Program-made: the position numbers and the translations under genes | The notes under the pieces: model-generated | The model's database searches: none | What the model was told of the DNA's origin: nothing | What the model saw: only the letters and a program-made list of their open reading frames with translations | Shown here: positions 47,471 through 58,744 of the stretch, piece by piece | Position numbering within the stretch: position 1 is the stretch's first letter | Layout of the letters: the number at the start of each line of letters is the position of its first letter | Assembly (NCBI GenBank): GCA_030770545.1 | Contig: CM061098.1 | Location: 13,172,001-13,236,000, forward strand | DNA length: 64,000 bases | DNA from: Macropodus opercularis | Lineage: Eukaryota > Chordata > Actinopteri > Anabantiformes > Osphronemidae | Reading direction: 5' to 3'

Positions 47471-49467
47471 TTGCCTTATTGCCAACCACTCCATCTCGCA
47501 AACACCCTGAAAAGCCATTTTTTTTCCAAATAGCTGTCTAAAATCCAACAGTGTTGACCGTACACACATGTAAACACTGTTACACTGTTGGCACTAGTAC
47601 ACAGTGGACAAGAAAAGGTGATGGTGTGCATTTCAGTCAAGCAATGAGGAGTCAGCAATACACGAGATAAATGTCATGTTGTTGACCAGTGTTGTAGGTT
47701 AGTCAGACCCACCCACGCAAACAGACCTGTGATAACCGAAGTTATTATTTCATAACTTAACACACTAATGTTCTGTCTGGGTTTTTTTTTTTTTTTGTAC
47801 TTTCCCTTTAAATTTTGCACATGTTCGAATAAGTAATTGATTCGTGTTAGCGGCGTTTAACGCATTGAGATCTCCCAGCCTGGACGTGCCACGTTCCAAG
47901 CATCTCATCTGGAGGAGTTTGGAGTGGAATTGGGAGCGCTGAAGGAGCAACTCCATAAATTCTATATGTATTCAACCAAAGGAGGCAGGTTGCAGGTGCA
48001 CTAGTACATATGGTGCAGAAGAGGCCATATTTGGCTTAAAGGGGGGGAATTGTCACGGACACATTTCAGGTAATGAGTCAGCGGTTTTAACTAATTATAG
48101 CAGGAGAGTAGAATGACGTCTATGAGATCAGTGTCCTCATGGGAGTTTCACCCGATGATGACAGAGATGCAGGGTATCAGCAGCCGTATCCTTTAAGCTC
48201 AACAGTGTCAGAGCTGAGCCAATGAAAGGCAAAAGTTATGTGAAAACCCCTCCCGTCATCTTAACTATCCATCGCTTGTACTCTCCACCACCTACAAAAA
48301 TAACTGGATTGTCACATGAATCCCAAAACATGTAGGAAACCCTTAGGTTGAAGGAAAAGTGAGTCAGATTACAATAATTCGCCACAGAGAACATCCTGAA
48401 ATGCATCTAATATCATCATCATTACTGTCATCCCACATGGCCCATATTTACAAGTCTAACCGTGTCAGAGGGAGCTGTTTCACTCGAAGGTGACTGTAAG
48501 GTTATTGGTCCAAATGGGATTCTCGCTGCTGCTGGATGCCAGAGGTCAGCTCTGGGTCATGTGCTGACCTCCCATTGCACAGCGGAGGCCAAGCGGCCTG
48601 TACAAAGGCTCCTACTGCAGCACCCGTGTTGTTTTTCTCTTCTTCTGAGTTCCTGCTTAAAAAAAAAAATAATCTAACGTACCAAATCTTATGTATGACC
48701 TCGTCTCTTTCTCTGCATCGTCACGCAAGCAAGAAAATGGGCCATCAGAGTTTACTGAAATCATACATATCTCCACTTATTATGTATATAAAAGGCTTTT
48801 TTCTCTTCCCCGGTGAAAATGTTTGTTCTCCTACAAAATCATGCCTCAGTGTACCTGAATTAATCACCTACGACGAGTACTTTTCCTTTCCTCCTTCATC
48901 TAAGCGTCTTATTTTGCTGCTGTTGTATTAATTAGAACACAGCACAGCTCTCTTCAGTGGAGGCTTTATCTTCAGAAAGATGTTTTATACATAACAGATT
49001 TGTAAAAAAAAAATAAAAGACACTCGATGTTTGTATTACAAAGGAGAGTCGGGGTGCCAGGAAAGTGTTATACACTTGGAAAAGTGTAAAAAATAAAACG
49101 CGCACACTGATGTAGAATAATCTATAGACGCTAATGTTGTTTAAAGGCAGTTTTGAGTTTATTTTATGATAATTTGTTGACGTTTGGACAATGATTTCCT
49201 GTTGGTGTTTTTAAGTGCTTGGACTTTAACAGCATTTGAATATTTCTTTGTTTTTTTCTCAGAGATTTTACTACTGGAATCGAATCACAGTGTGTTCACC
49301 AGAAGCATCATTATTGTTGTTTTGTTTTTTTTTTCAAATTTGCAAAAGGTAGTCAATGGGCTCACAATTAAAAAAAAAAGAATACAATAGTATTAGGAAC
49401 CAGAGTTTTGAGATTTTTTTTTCTAACCAAAGTGTCCTGGAAAGAAGTCATCATGCTTTTGTAACTG

Positions 49468-49481
49468 AATAAAGGAATAAA
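49468..49481 (+). terminator. gria1: Distal tandem AATAAA candidates
   Basis: Two AATAAA hexamers eight bases apart, followed within 20-40 bases by TTTGTTGAGTTTTATTTGTC. They are a candidate for the end of a long 3' UTR. Confidence 0.45.
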
Positions 49482-49500
49482 CTATGTACATTTGTTGAGT

Positions 49501-52500
49501 TTTATTTGTCTTGGCAGTTGCATATCTCACTTTGTGCCTTGGGCAAATGGGATTTGAGCTGCAATATTACCAGAATAGAAGGATAAAGTGCTGCTTGGGT
49601 CTGAGAGAAAGTGCAGTGATCCAAAAAAACTAATCTCAGCCAGTCTGTTGTATGTGAAAACAGAAAAAGGAAAAAGTCACTGTTGCATGAGCTGCGAAAC
49701 AATGAAAAAGACCCAACTTGTGCGTAGTCAGTACAGGAAACATTCAGTTAAGCAGCACCTTCACCTTGACACACACTGACATGGGTGTGATGTAAATCGT
49801 TTGCATTGCATAGGAACTGATCAAAACACAAAGACCCCACAGAGGTGCTAGTAATGTGACCGAAACGGGAAATAATACAGTAAGTAGTAAGGTTTTACAT
49901 TCTGATCCATCAGCCACCAGTTATGGTCTTGATCCAATCACCTTTAAACACATTTTTATCTTGTGGGAGCAACTTGTCATTTTGTGCAAGCGAGATAATT
50001 TACGGTAAACCCGAATTCTCCTCTCGGAAATTAAACCGAAATGAAGCAACGCACACCCTCGTGTTCCAATATACTTGGGAAATAAGTGTTAACATGAATG
50101 CAACTTAGCTCTGTGTAATCCGTGGCTCAGAATCTATTTAAGTCTGCGCAGCCAAATAACTTGTGGGCACAAGTTATAATGTGTGTCTATCTTGCAGATT
50201 TAGAACACAAAGAGTGGGTGTGACAGAAAACAAGGTCTGAAAGGGCTCTAGGGTGTTAGAGCATTACTTTCACACCCGGACTCGCTGAAAGCAACTGTGT
50301 AAAGTAGGAAATCAATCAAATGTGCCACGTCCTCCTATTTCCTCTTCGAATCAACGGTGGTACTTCGAACTGTGCGGCTTGAATGCATTAAACTTCATGC
50401 AGCATAGGATGTGTAAATGAACATTTATGCCCAGCGCTGATAATTGAAATCTAGGCTGTGACGTGTGACGTTTTGGTTTTGGTTGTTGCGGGCATGACGC
50501 GTTCAGGTAACGGCTGAGCGGTAAACCCAAGAGCCTGCAGAGCATCACCTGTTTGTTACAAACAGTCGCATTAATAAAGCTGAGGTGGCGAACAAATATT
50601 ACTGTTGAAGACATAGTCATTTAATCATATCCTAAAGAAATCCCATTTTGCAAATGACAACTGAACTCGCGTCTGGAAACTTTCAGGCAACGCTTGTCTC
50701 GTACACTCTGTTGAGCCTGGACGAAGGAATTAAGATAAATGTACAATTACAGAATGTGTTATTTTGTGCTGCCGTGGCTGCTGTGAATGTGTACAGTTGC
50801 GTCTCTGTCTGTCTGTGTGTTGCGTAGCGATAGCAGGGTGTCGTGCTGTGTCACACCCTGTGATTAGTGACATCAACTGCTGGAGAGGCCCCGCTCTTTC
50901 GCGTTGCTGACAGCCTAAGGCCTGCTGTATAATTACCATCCTTGTGTCCCTCGCTCTCCTTCTGCCAGATAGGAGTCGCAGGATTTGGATTTGCTATGTT
51001 GTTTTTCCGTATGTTATTTTATTTTATTTTTTTTTCCTGTTGCTCTCCAAATTCTCTTTTGTGACTTTAAGGCAAAGTGGCTTGAAACAACAATTCAGTG
51101 CGATTTCACAGCCTCATGTGTTTCTGCGATACAAACATTAAGCTCTTTACCAACCTGTTCTGCAACGTGTGTGGTTTGGCCCACTGCCCTTAAAAAGTGT
51201 CTACACACTCATGAGTGTGGATGAGGTTCAGCGTCACACCCACTGCTCACGCTGGATGCAGAGGGACAGCTGATCAGCACCAAGACATCTCGACTAATAC
51301 AGGCATCACGTCAACCAGAATGATGGAAAACCACATCCAAAAACTAGACGGTTTTTGTTTTTGTTTTGTTTTTTTTGTTTATCTCCAGGCGCTGATTGAA
51401 TACAGCCTTTTTCCAGCTGACTTTCGACGCTGTTCTGTGCAGAGATCATTTAAGTCAAGAGTAAGAAGTCTTTAATACGCATGGTTCTCCTGGGTTCAGA
51501 TTCAAAAAGGTATGTTTAGGTGAAGTGGAAGAAAAGACATTAGGTCACGATCTGTGGGCCTGCATTAAACGAGCTGCTGAGCCTGATCCACTTGTAGTAC
51601 TACAGGATCACTTCACAGTTGTGGCGTCATGCTAATGTTCTACTTGTGGTTTACGTCCAGGTCAAGTCAAGGTCAAGTCAGTCTGATCATTTGCCTGCAC
51701 GCAAATAGTTTTCATCATAACGCCATCACAGAATATCTTTTTTTCTACCATGTGGAAGTGAGGTTGTGACAAATTGGGCGAAGAAGGAAACTGGTGGTCC
51801 GATAAAGACGAGCGCAGGGCGTCACGGCTGTTCATGGCGGCGGAAGCGTGAGAGTTTAGAGACGCTCTGTTTAAATGCCTGGTCCATGGCTGGAAATACA
51901 GAGGGGCAGGGAAGAATTAACCTAAGCTGTTTTGGCGGAGGATTTATGGAACTCTCAGTTACACCCACAGACTCAAGAAGACTCCACAAGTGGCACAACC
52001 TAATGATAAATCAGCAACAGCGACTCATTTGTGGACATAAATGTTTCAGATGCGGCGAGGACGCTGCACGACACGATGCCTGAGACTGTGGTTACAGCGC
52101 ACGCAGAGTTTGTCTTGCGGTTCCGCTCCAGTCAGCTTCCAGCTGGAAGCATGTGAAGGCATCGTGTGACTGACTGCACGTCATTATTTACGTGAAGCGT
52201 TCTGTGAACCTCTGAACTTTGAATGCTACCTGTTTACTGTTGATTTTTGCTGCTTTTGCTTTCTAATCTGTTCCCAGACTCTCTCCTGGTCTTTCTGAGC
52301 TATTCTAACTTTGTTGCGGCGTCTCGTCCTAGCACGTGAACTGTGTTTTTCCAAATGGAGGAGGAAAGGAAATCAATAGCAGCGAAGGCAACGCTGCCAG
52401 TTCGGGTTTGGAGGGACGGAGCCTGGCAGCCGTCAGGGAGGAAATGCTGGGTCCTCTTCTGAACAGCTTGAAGAAAACTGCCTCCGAATGGAGCAAAGCT

Positions 52501-55144
52501 ACAGTCAATCTCGTCCTTGTTGATTTTGATTTCTTCATTCATCATCGGTTTCTCCCCCAAGCCCCATTCTCTTACACCCACCAGCAGCTGCCGGCAGTGG
52601 CTGCGCACATATCTGTGTGGGAGTCTTCTTCACACACACACACACACAGACACACACAGGCATGGGTGCACATGAGCCCGAGGACACACACGCACACAGT
52701 TCGCCCACAGAGATGGTGCAACGCAGAGCCTGAGACCCTGCTCAGTAATGTGCAACGCCCCTTGTCTACCTTCAATCCAGGCCTCAGGCCGTTTCTCGCA
52801 GCAGAATGTGAACTGAGGACAGCATCTAACGCCACGCTAGCAACGCGCAGAAATAGCTTGAGGACAGTCTTAGTGCTGGAATGATTTCCACACATGTATA
52901 TCATAACACGCGTGTATTTTATCGGACACAGTATAGATCAGTGTCATAAAATACACGGAAAGCAAATCCTTTTGAATTGTTTTTTGCTCTGCGCTGCAAT
53001 ACATTGATTTGAAGCAAACTCTCCCCCAAGGCTCATTTTTAGGTTTGATGGTGTTGACTGTTGCGACATCGTTCCCGCTCAGCACAACGGTGTTAGATGA
53101 TCTAAACCTAAAATTTAAACAGGCCTTGCTCACGCATTTAATCTGATTCATCGTTAGAGCCAAAGGTTTTTTACATTCTTAGTGAAGGCCGACCTGAGGC
53201 GAGGCTGCAGCAAATACAGTTTCAGTCAACACTCCTCACTGCTCATGGTTTGAAGCTTCACTCATCCTATTAGCTGTTGATATACAACTGGTAATGTGGT
53301 TAAATTGCTGTGCATTGAAATTGAATTCAGCTATGATGAGTTATTTCGTGGCTGGAGGTTTATTGGTCCTCACGCATCTCCGTGGCGATGAGGGTCATCC
53401 TGAGACAGTCAATCACACGACAGGGCCTGTTAGTTGCTCTCAAGATTAACTGTCCCCGTTTGAAATATGTTCCTCCTCATTGTTAGCGCAGTAAAATAAA
53501 AAATAAATAAATAAAAAAGTTGCTGCGCTGCCAGCCCTCCTGAAAGTTAAAGCAAGGCTGGCACCCTGAACCCCACTCCCCTGCCCCTGTTTCCCATCTG
53601 TCCGTCGTAGTGGACAAAGGCAGACGACAACCTTGAGGCAAAGATGGATGGAGGTAGTAAATAGCCGCTAGGGACGGAAAGAACGGGACAGCAAGCAAGA
53701 GAGAGAGAGAGAGAGATGTATAGTAGCCCACATCACTTCAGACAGAATGACAGATGAGGGGATTATGGACCGAAGCTACGCCCCACAGTGACCAAACTTA
53801 GGAAGCTTCCCTGCACGATCCAAGTAGAGCCCCCAGCCAATCACTTCCCTAGATAGGGTCAAACTTTCAGGTCTGGGAAATACCCTCTGTTTCAATCTAA
53901 TATCACTCAATGGGCAAAACTCCTGACTTTAATTTCTGCACTGCTAAGCAATATTTAAATTGCTCCATTTGTTCAAACGGAACATTCATCTGACAACAGG
54001 AAACTTATTTCCTCAGTGCCACCGTTCGCTTGAGAAACGCTCCCATCACTGGAGAAACTGTCTTTCTTCGAGCCTCCTTTCTCCTCCCGCAACTCCAGCC
54101 ACACATCGAAGCACGTTTGCCTAAACGGCGCAGCGATGGTGCACTGGGGCTGAATGGATGTGTCCGGACGGTGTCGCGTTAGGCAGTAAGCCAACGCATG
54201 TCCACGCATGTAGACCCAGTGCATGTGCTGATGTGCACGAGAGTGCGAAGTGTGCGTGATAAGGATTTTTGGTAAACGCACGGCGTGAAGTAAACCCCGA
54301 ATAATGGATTCGGCCCCAGTAAGAATAATCAGTGAACCCTGAGCTCAGCCTATTGAAGTTTAATAACATTCTGAATGTCAGAACACATGACAGCGGAGAA
54401 CCATAATCCTCTCTCCCTGTAGAGTGAGGCCACAAACTGACTCTCTCTCTCTCTCTCGTTTTTGCCTGCTCCCCTCTCCCATCACAAACAGTACACACAC
54501 ACACAGCAGAAGCAAAGGCTTTTAGATTAGCTGTGTGTGATTTAAACGGCATTTAAAGAGCAGTAAATAAGACAGAGTTCCAGTTGAGCAGGGTTCACAT
54601 ATCCCCCAACCCCTGCAGGGTTTTGTCACCTTATCACACCCAGGTTGTCTCTGTTTGGTAATTGGAACACAAGTTACACAACACCCTCCGTGGCATCTGT
54701 GGGTTCGGGGCTGCGTGAGCGCGGCTGACTGACGTGAGTGGAACGCACCGTTGTCAGCGTTGATGCAGAGTGAAATTACTCGGGGATAAACAGACACTGT
54801 GCTGTAAATACCAGCAGAAGCTCTCAGACACCTCCTGAACTGCTCTTTCTGACACACACACACACAAAAACAAAGCCACTGTACTGTCAGGCTAGTGAAA
54901 CCGACATCAGCATCACCTTCCTCTTCCATCCTTGCCTTTACTACAACCGGTCTGAAAAATAATTCATCCCTCGTTGTCTATAAGCCTCTGCAGTATAATT
55001 CACCTTTAATTTGCGTCCTCTCTCTCATTCATCCATTAATCATTTTTATCGCTCATAAATTTGTTGAAATAAAGGCTGTGACAAAATATCCAAACATTAG
55101 CAACTTGGTAAAAAAAACTCTACTACTCTACTAAAACAACTTTT
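49501..55144. other. Downstream region without recognised genes
   Basis: Short open frames on both strands show no recognisable family motifs. Low-complexity pieces include (CA) at 52631-52648, (GA) at 53698-53716 and (CT) at 54441-54457. The DNA is intergenic, or part of an intron of a gene outside the window. Confidence 0.6.
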
Positions 55145-55273
55145 TATATTTATATCCTCATAATTTAATGTTCCTTTAACAGTAATTTCACCAGTAGAAG
55201 GATTCAGATGAAAGGTTTCCTGTGTTTTCTCTGATGTATAAAGACTATATGAGTAAATAACATCAGAGTTTGA
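55145..55273 (-). pseudogene. Protocadherin cadherin-repeat fragment
   Basis: On the minus strand about 43 codons read SNSDVIYSYSLYTSEKTQET, then FHLNPSTGEITVKG and TLNYEDINI. The F-L-(x)-TGEI-x-V-x-G-x-L-x-YE pattern is the conserved core of an extracellular cadherin repeat. The wording (SEKTQETF, NYED) is typical of clustered protocadherins. Similarity stops abruptly on both sides: the upstream frame has a stop just before (CTAATTAA) and the downstream residues lose the pattern. Real clustered protocadherin exons encode six such repeats in one exon of about 2.4 kb, so this is a relic of about 130 bp. It is not interrupted by stops, which suggests a fairly recent origin or an origin by transposition. 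Confidence 0.7.
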
Positions 55274-55288
55274 TGTGCATTTTTTCAT

Positions 55289-56116
55289 TTAATTAGCAGG
55301 TCAACCTTTCAAAACTTCAGCGATGAAGTTTACTACTGTAGATCTCCTCCCATTTGCTAATCAATCTGTGTCAAACTTCAACACTGTGGTAATAAATTAA
55401 AAAGCAGGCACAGATGGTAAACCACCATTTCTAGTCAATATTTATTTACTGGTTTATATTTTATATGTAGATCGTCTTCATTTTCTGTGTAAAGCCTGTA
55501 AATCAGCTTTTATCAGAAGCTTGTCAGTCTTTACTTGTCTTGAGAAAGTTCTCTAATTCTCTTAGAGATACTGCCAAGGAAACAAAAATGTCTAGAAAAG
55601 CCTGTAAACTATAATCTCCAGATACAATGCAATGGATCCAGATGCAGTGGAAGGCTGGTGCACATCTGTCCACGAAGTACCTCAAAGTGAGTCTTTGAGA
55701 GCACATCCCAAGCTTTGATGCTACGATTAAGCTGTATCAACACAAAATGTTGCCGTGAGCTACGTTCCAGCTATTTAAGCTCCTCCTTGTAAACAGAAGC
55801 TGATGTGTCCCCTAATGGGCAGGCTCCACACACAGCGCCCACCATTACAGCGGTGTAGCATCCCAGCGTGCTGTCTATGCCTATGTTGCCTAAAAGCAAC
55901 AAGCCTTAATGTCGCATTAACATGTGACATTTACAGGAAACCTAAATAAAAAGCACTATGATATTTATTCCACTCAAACTGCTGCTTTCCATAATGCGTC
56001 TCAAAGCCAGCGGTTGATGATGATGGCTAATGATGCTGCATGTATTTGAATGCCTCATTATCATGAGTTTGCATTAATTCGCTACTTCGACGCTTCTTTA
56101 TTTCTCTCCACTTCCC

Positions 56117-56159
<43 letters not shown>

Positions 56160-58601
56160 CTTTCAGGTTTTCTCGCTGCCCCACTCTAATCTGTAAAACT
56201 GCACATTTGGCTCGCTACAGAGGAAATGTCACGTTCCACGGCGAGCAGCCGACCAGCCCACTGGAGGGATGGATGAGCGGAGGATGACAGGAGCGGCCCT
56301 GTTCCATTGTGTCATTCTTTCTTTTTCTTTTTTTAAGAATTTTTTTTTTGATGATTATTCTAATCCCACCAAGGACCTCTCAGCCTGAACCCGCTGCCTT
56401 ATCGCCACTCTGCAGTCATTCTCTCATTAAAGCCTAATCACAGACCACCAACTCTAATAAACCTTCAGCTTCCTCTTTGAAAACCGTCTGTGAGGACTGT
56501 GTGTGGGGGTGAAAATGCAGATTACAGTAGGTCTGTCCCTCCGTACATGACATGGGGAACAGGAATGCGGCTTCTAATCACTTCTGGTGCAAAATAGGCC
56601 ATTTTAAAAATCGTTGGATTTGGTGATTTCTTTTAATCCACAATGAAAAAGGTCACCCTTTAATAAAAGCTACAGGGATTACAGAGTGCCTAGTGGGACT
56701 CGGGCGGAATGTACCTTGATTGTTTTTTCGCAAACTCCTGAAGTCACTGCTCTTGAGGCAACTTGTCCGAAGTTAACATCAATCCAAACACTGTAGAGCA
56801 GACCTGGAGGCGCTGATGCCACGGCCTGAAATCCATTTTATCTGCCGTATCCCTCTCTCTCTCTCTGTGACACACACAAACACACACTCAGGGTTTTAAA
56901 CGCTCTTTAATCATAAGCTGAAGTGAATATATCAGCCCCTGCAGCTTGGCTTAAATTCAGACACGCAGTGAAGTGGGCCAGTTTGTCACCTATCTAACAA
57001 CTTTATGTATGTTAGTGCAGAATTATGTGCGTTTAACAGACAATAAAACACGTTACTGACACTGTGAATCTGGAATTGGTCTAAAGTGAATCTCTTTGGA
57101 GTTTACACCGTGCAATTAGCCTGTTACACTTGTAATTAACTAAATGAAGGAGAACACAAAGACAGGTGGCAAAACCGAAAACAGCGCGATCCACACAACT
57201 GCGCCGTCTAGTAGCACTCAGCAATTTATGTATTGTGCCTTGCATAAAAAGAGCTGCAGCCACACAGACCTCAGCTGTTGTTATAGCGGAGTCAGCGGTG
57301 CACAAATGAGTTTTACTCGCCGATAGCTTGATGAAGTCAAACTTTCTGAAAGTACCAAATCAGTTTTGCTCATCTCTTCGTAAAGAACTTCTGTTGGCTG
57401 AATAATTACGTTATAAACAAGACGACCGCATCCCAGCGCTGATTATCCGAATGTAAATAATGATTCAGCAACAACTGCTCTGACAATATTATTATCTCCA
57501 CTGATGACTGTGAAAGAGGACTGTCAATATGGTAAATTAGCGAAACATCTGTTTGGACGTTTGCGTCTTTAAAAGTCAGAACACAGCGCTGGCGTAGAGC
57601 TTAGAGCTTAGTGCTTAGTGCCAGAGTTTTCCTTTCCTCTCTCCTCCAGCAAATTTTAAATCTTCCTCCTGAAATCAGCAACTTAACTTATCGCCACTCC
57701 CCAATTATATCAGACTGGAAGGTAAAAAATCAATAAACCCCTTTTATAGGATGTTATCGATCTCACTTTGAATCTCTTTAAAATGATTTCGCTACGTCCC
57801 ATTCATCATTTATGGTAACAGTGGAATCGGATTAATGTCGCCAGTATAAATCCTGTTAACGTGGTAAAGCACTTCCTGTTTAAGTGCTTCAAAAGAAAAC
57901 ACTGAAGCCATCTTGAATACATGTCCCTCAGACCGTAGACCCTGATCGCATGTCGGCGTTTGGCCTTTCGCATCCAGACGCAGCTCAGAGATGTAAAAGA
58001 GGAATTTATGGAAATAATATGCATTAAAAAAGATGAGAGAGGAGCCAAAGTCAGAGCAGGCAGCTGTCATTGATAGTGATTCAGAGGTCTATGAGGCCTC
58101 TCACTTTGTTCCTAAATTATTCATGCAATCTGTCAGTGCTGCTGTCTAGGCAGGCTCCTCTCCCCATGTGTTCAATGATGACAGAAATCCTGTGCTATGT
58201 TCAGGGCTATCTTCTGCAAATCCCTCACAGGAGCCGCACACCGCACTCGCAAAGCTCCAGCACTGAGAGAGCGTACATGAGCTCTAAATCAGTCCTCCTG
58301 TTTCCTCAAGACACTTCTGCAGTTAAACGTCTCCTTACCATCATCTTTTTTTTTGTTGTTGTTGTCTCTGTGAGTGTTCCCTTATGCAAAAAAGGTAAAA
58401 TATGAATATTCAGACGCAAATGTCCGCATGCAGCCTGCACCTTCCTCGTTCTCCCTCATCCCAGTGAGAAGCAGCTTTACTGCAGTTTCACGTCTCTTTG
58501 TGGGCGACTATGACAGACGGGAATTTCTCAGATGCGGGAGAGCATGTGTTATTGAAGCTCTCCCTCAAATGGCCTCTACTGCACCTCCTAACATACATAT
58601 A
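55289..58601. other. Region without recognised genes
   Basis: No coding exon is supported. It contains a (CT)n microsatellite at 56117-56157 and AT-rich unique DNA. Confidence 0.6.
56117..56157. repeat. (CT)n microsatellite
   Basis: Uninterrupted CT run of about 40 bp. Confidence 0.95.
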
Positions 58602-58744
58602 TACAGTACTGTGCACAAGTTTCAGGCAGGTGTGAATTGCATTTTGTAAATTGACAAAAATAAAAATTATTTATATTTATGAAAACATTCTTTGTTTTCA
58701 GCATTTTTTCCCACCTGCCTAAAACCTGTGCACAAGTACTGCAT
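58602..58744. mobile_element. Small inverted-repeat element (MITE-like)
   Basis: About 143 bp with terminal arms of about 35 bases. The left arm starts TACAGTACTGTGCACAAGTT and includes CAGGCAGGTGTG. The right arm, read in reverse complement, starts TGCAGTACTTGTGCACAGGT and includes TAGGCAGGTGGG. The middle is AT-rich and TA dinucleotides flank it (possible TA target duplication). The AGTACTGTGCA-AAGTTTTAGGCA phrase is one I recall as a common teleost Tc1/mariner-type non-autonomous repeat. It has no coding capacity. Confidence 0.65.

Larger units (their letters stand above)
45894..49500 (+). other. gria1: gria1 3' UTR and candidate polyadenylation region
   Basis: No coding exon is recognised. 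AATAAA motifs occur at 46187-46192 (with GT-rich DNA just downstream), 49012, 49092, 49468-49473 and 49476-49481; the last pair is followed by a U/GU-rich stretch. A short UTR ending near 46210 and a long one ending near 49500 are both plausible. A (GTTT)n run is at 47441-47470. The extent is inferred. Confidence 0.5.

Noticed and set aside
52336..52884. 182-codon plus-strand ORF downstream of gria1
   Set aside because: It includes a CA-microsatellite-derived His/Thr stretch and no recognisable domain or splice context.
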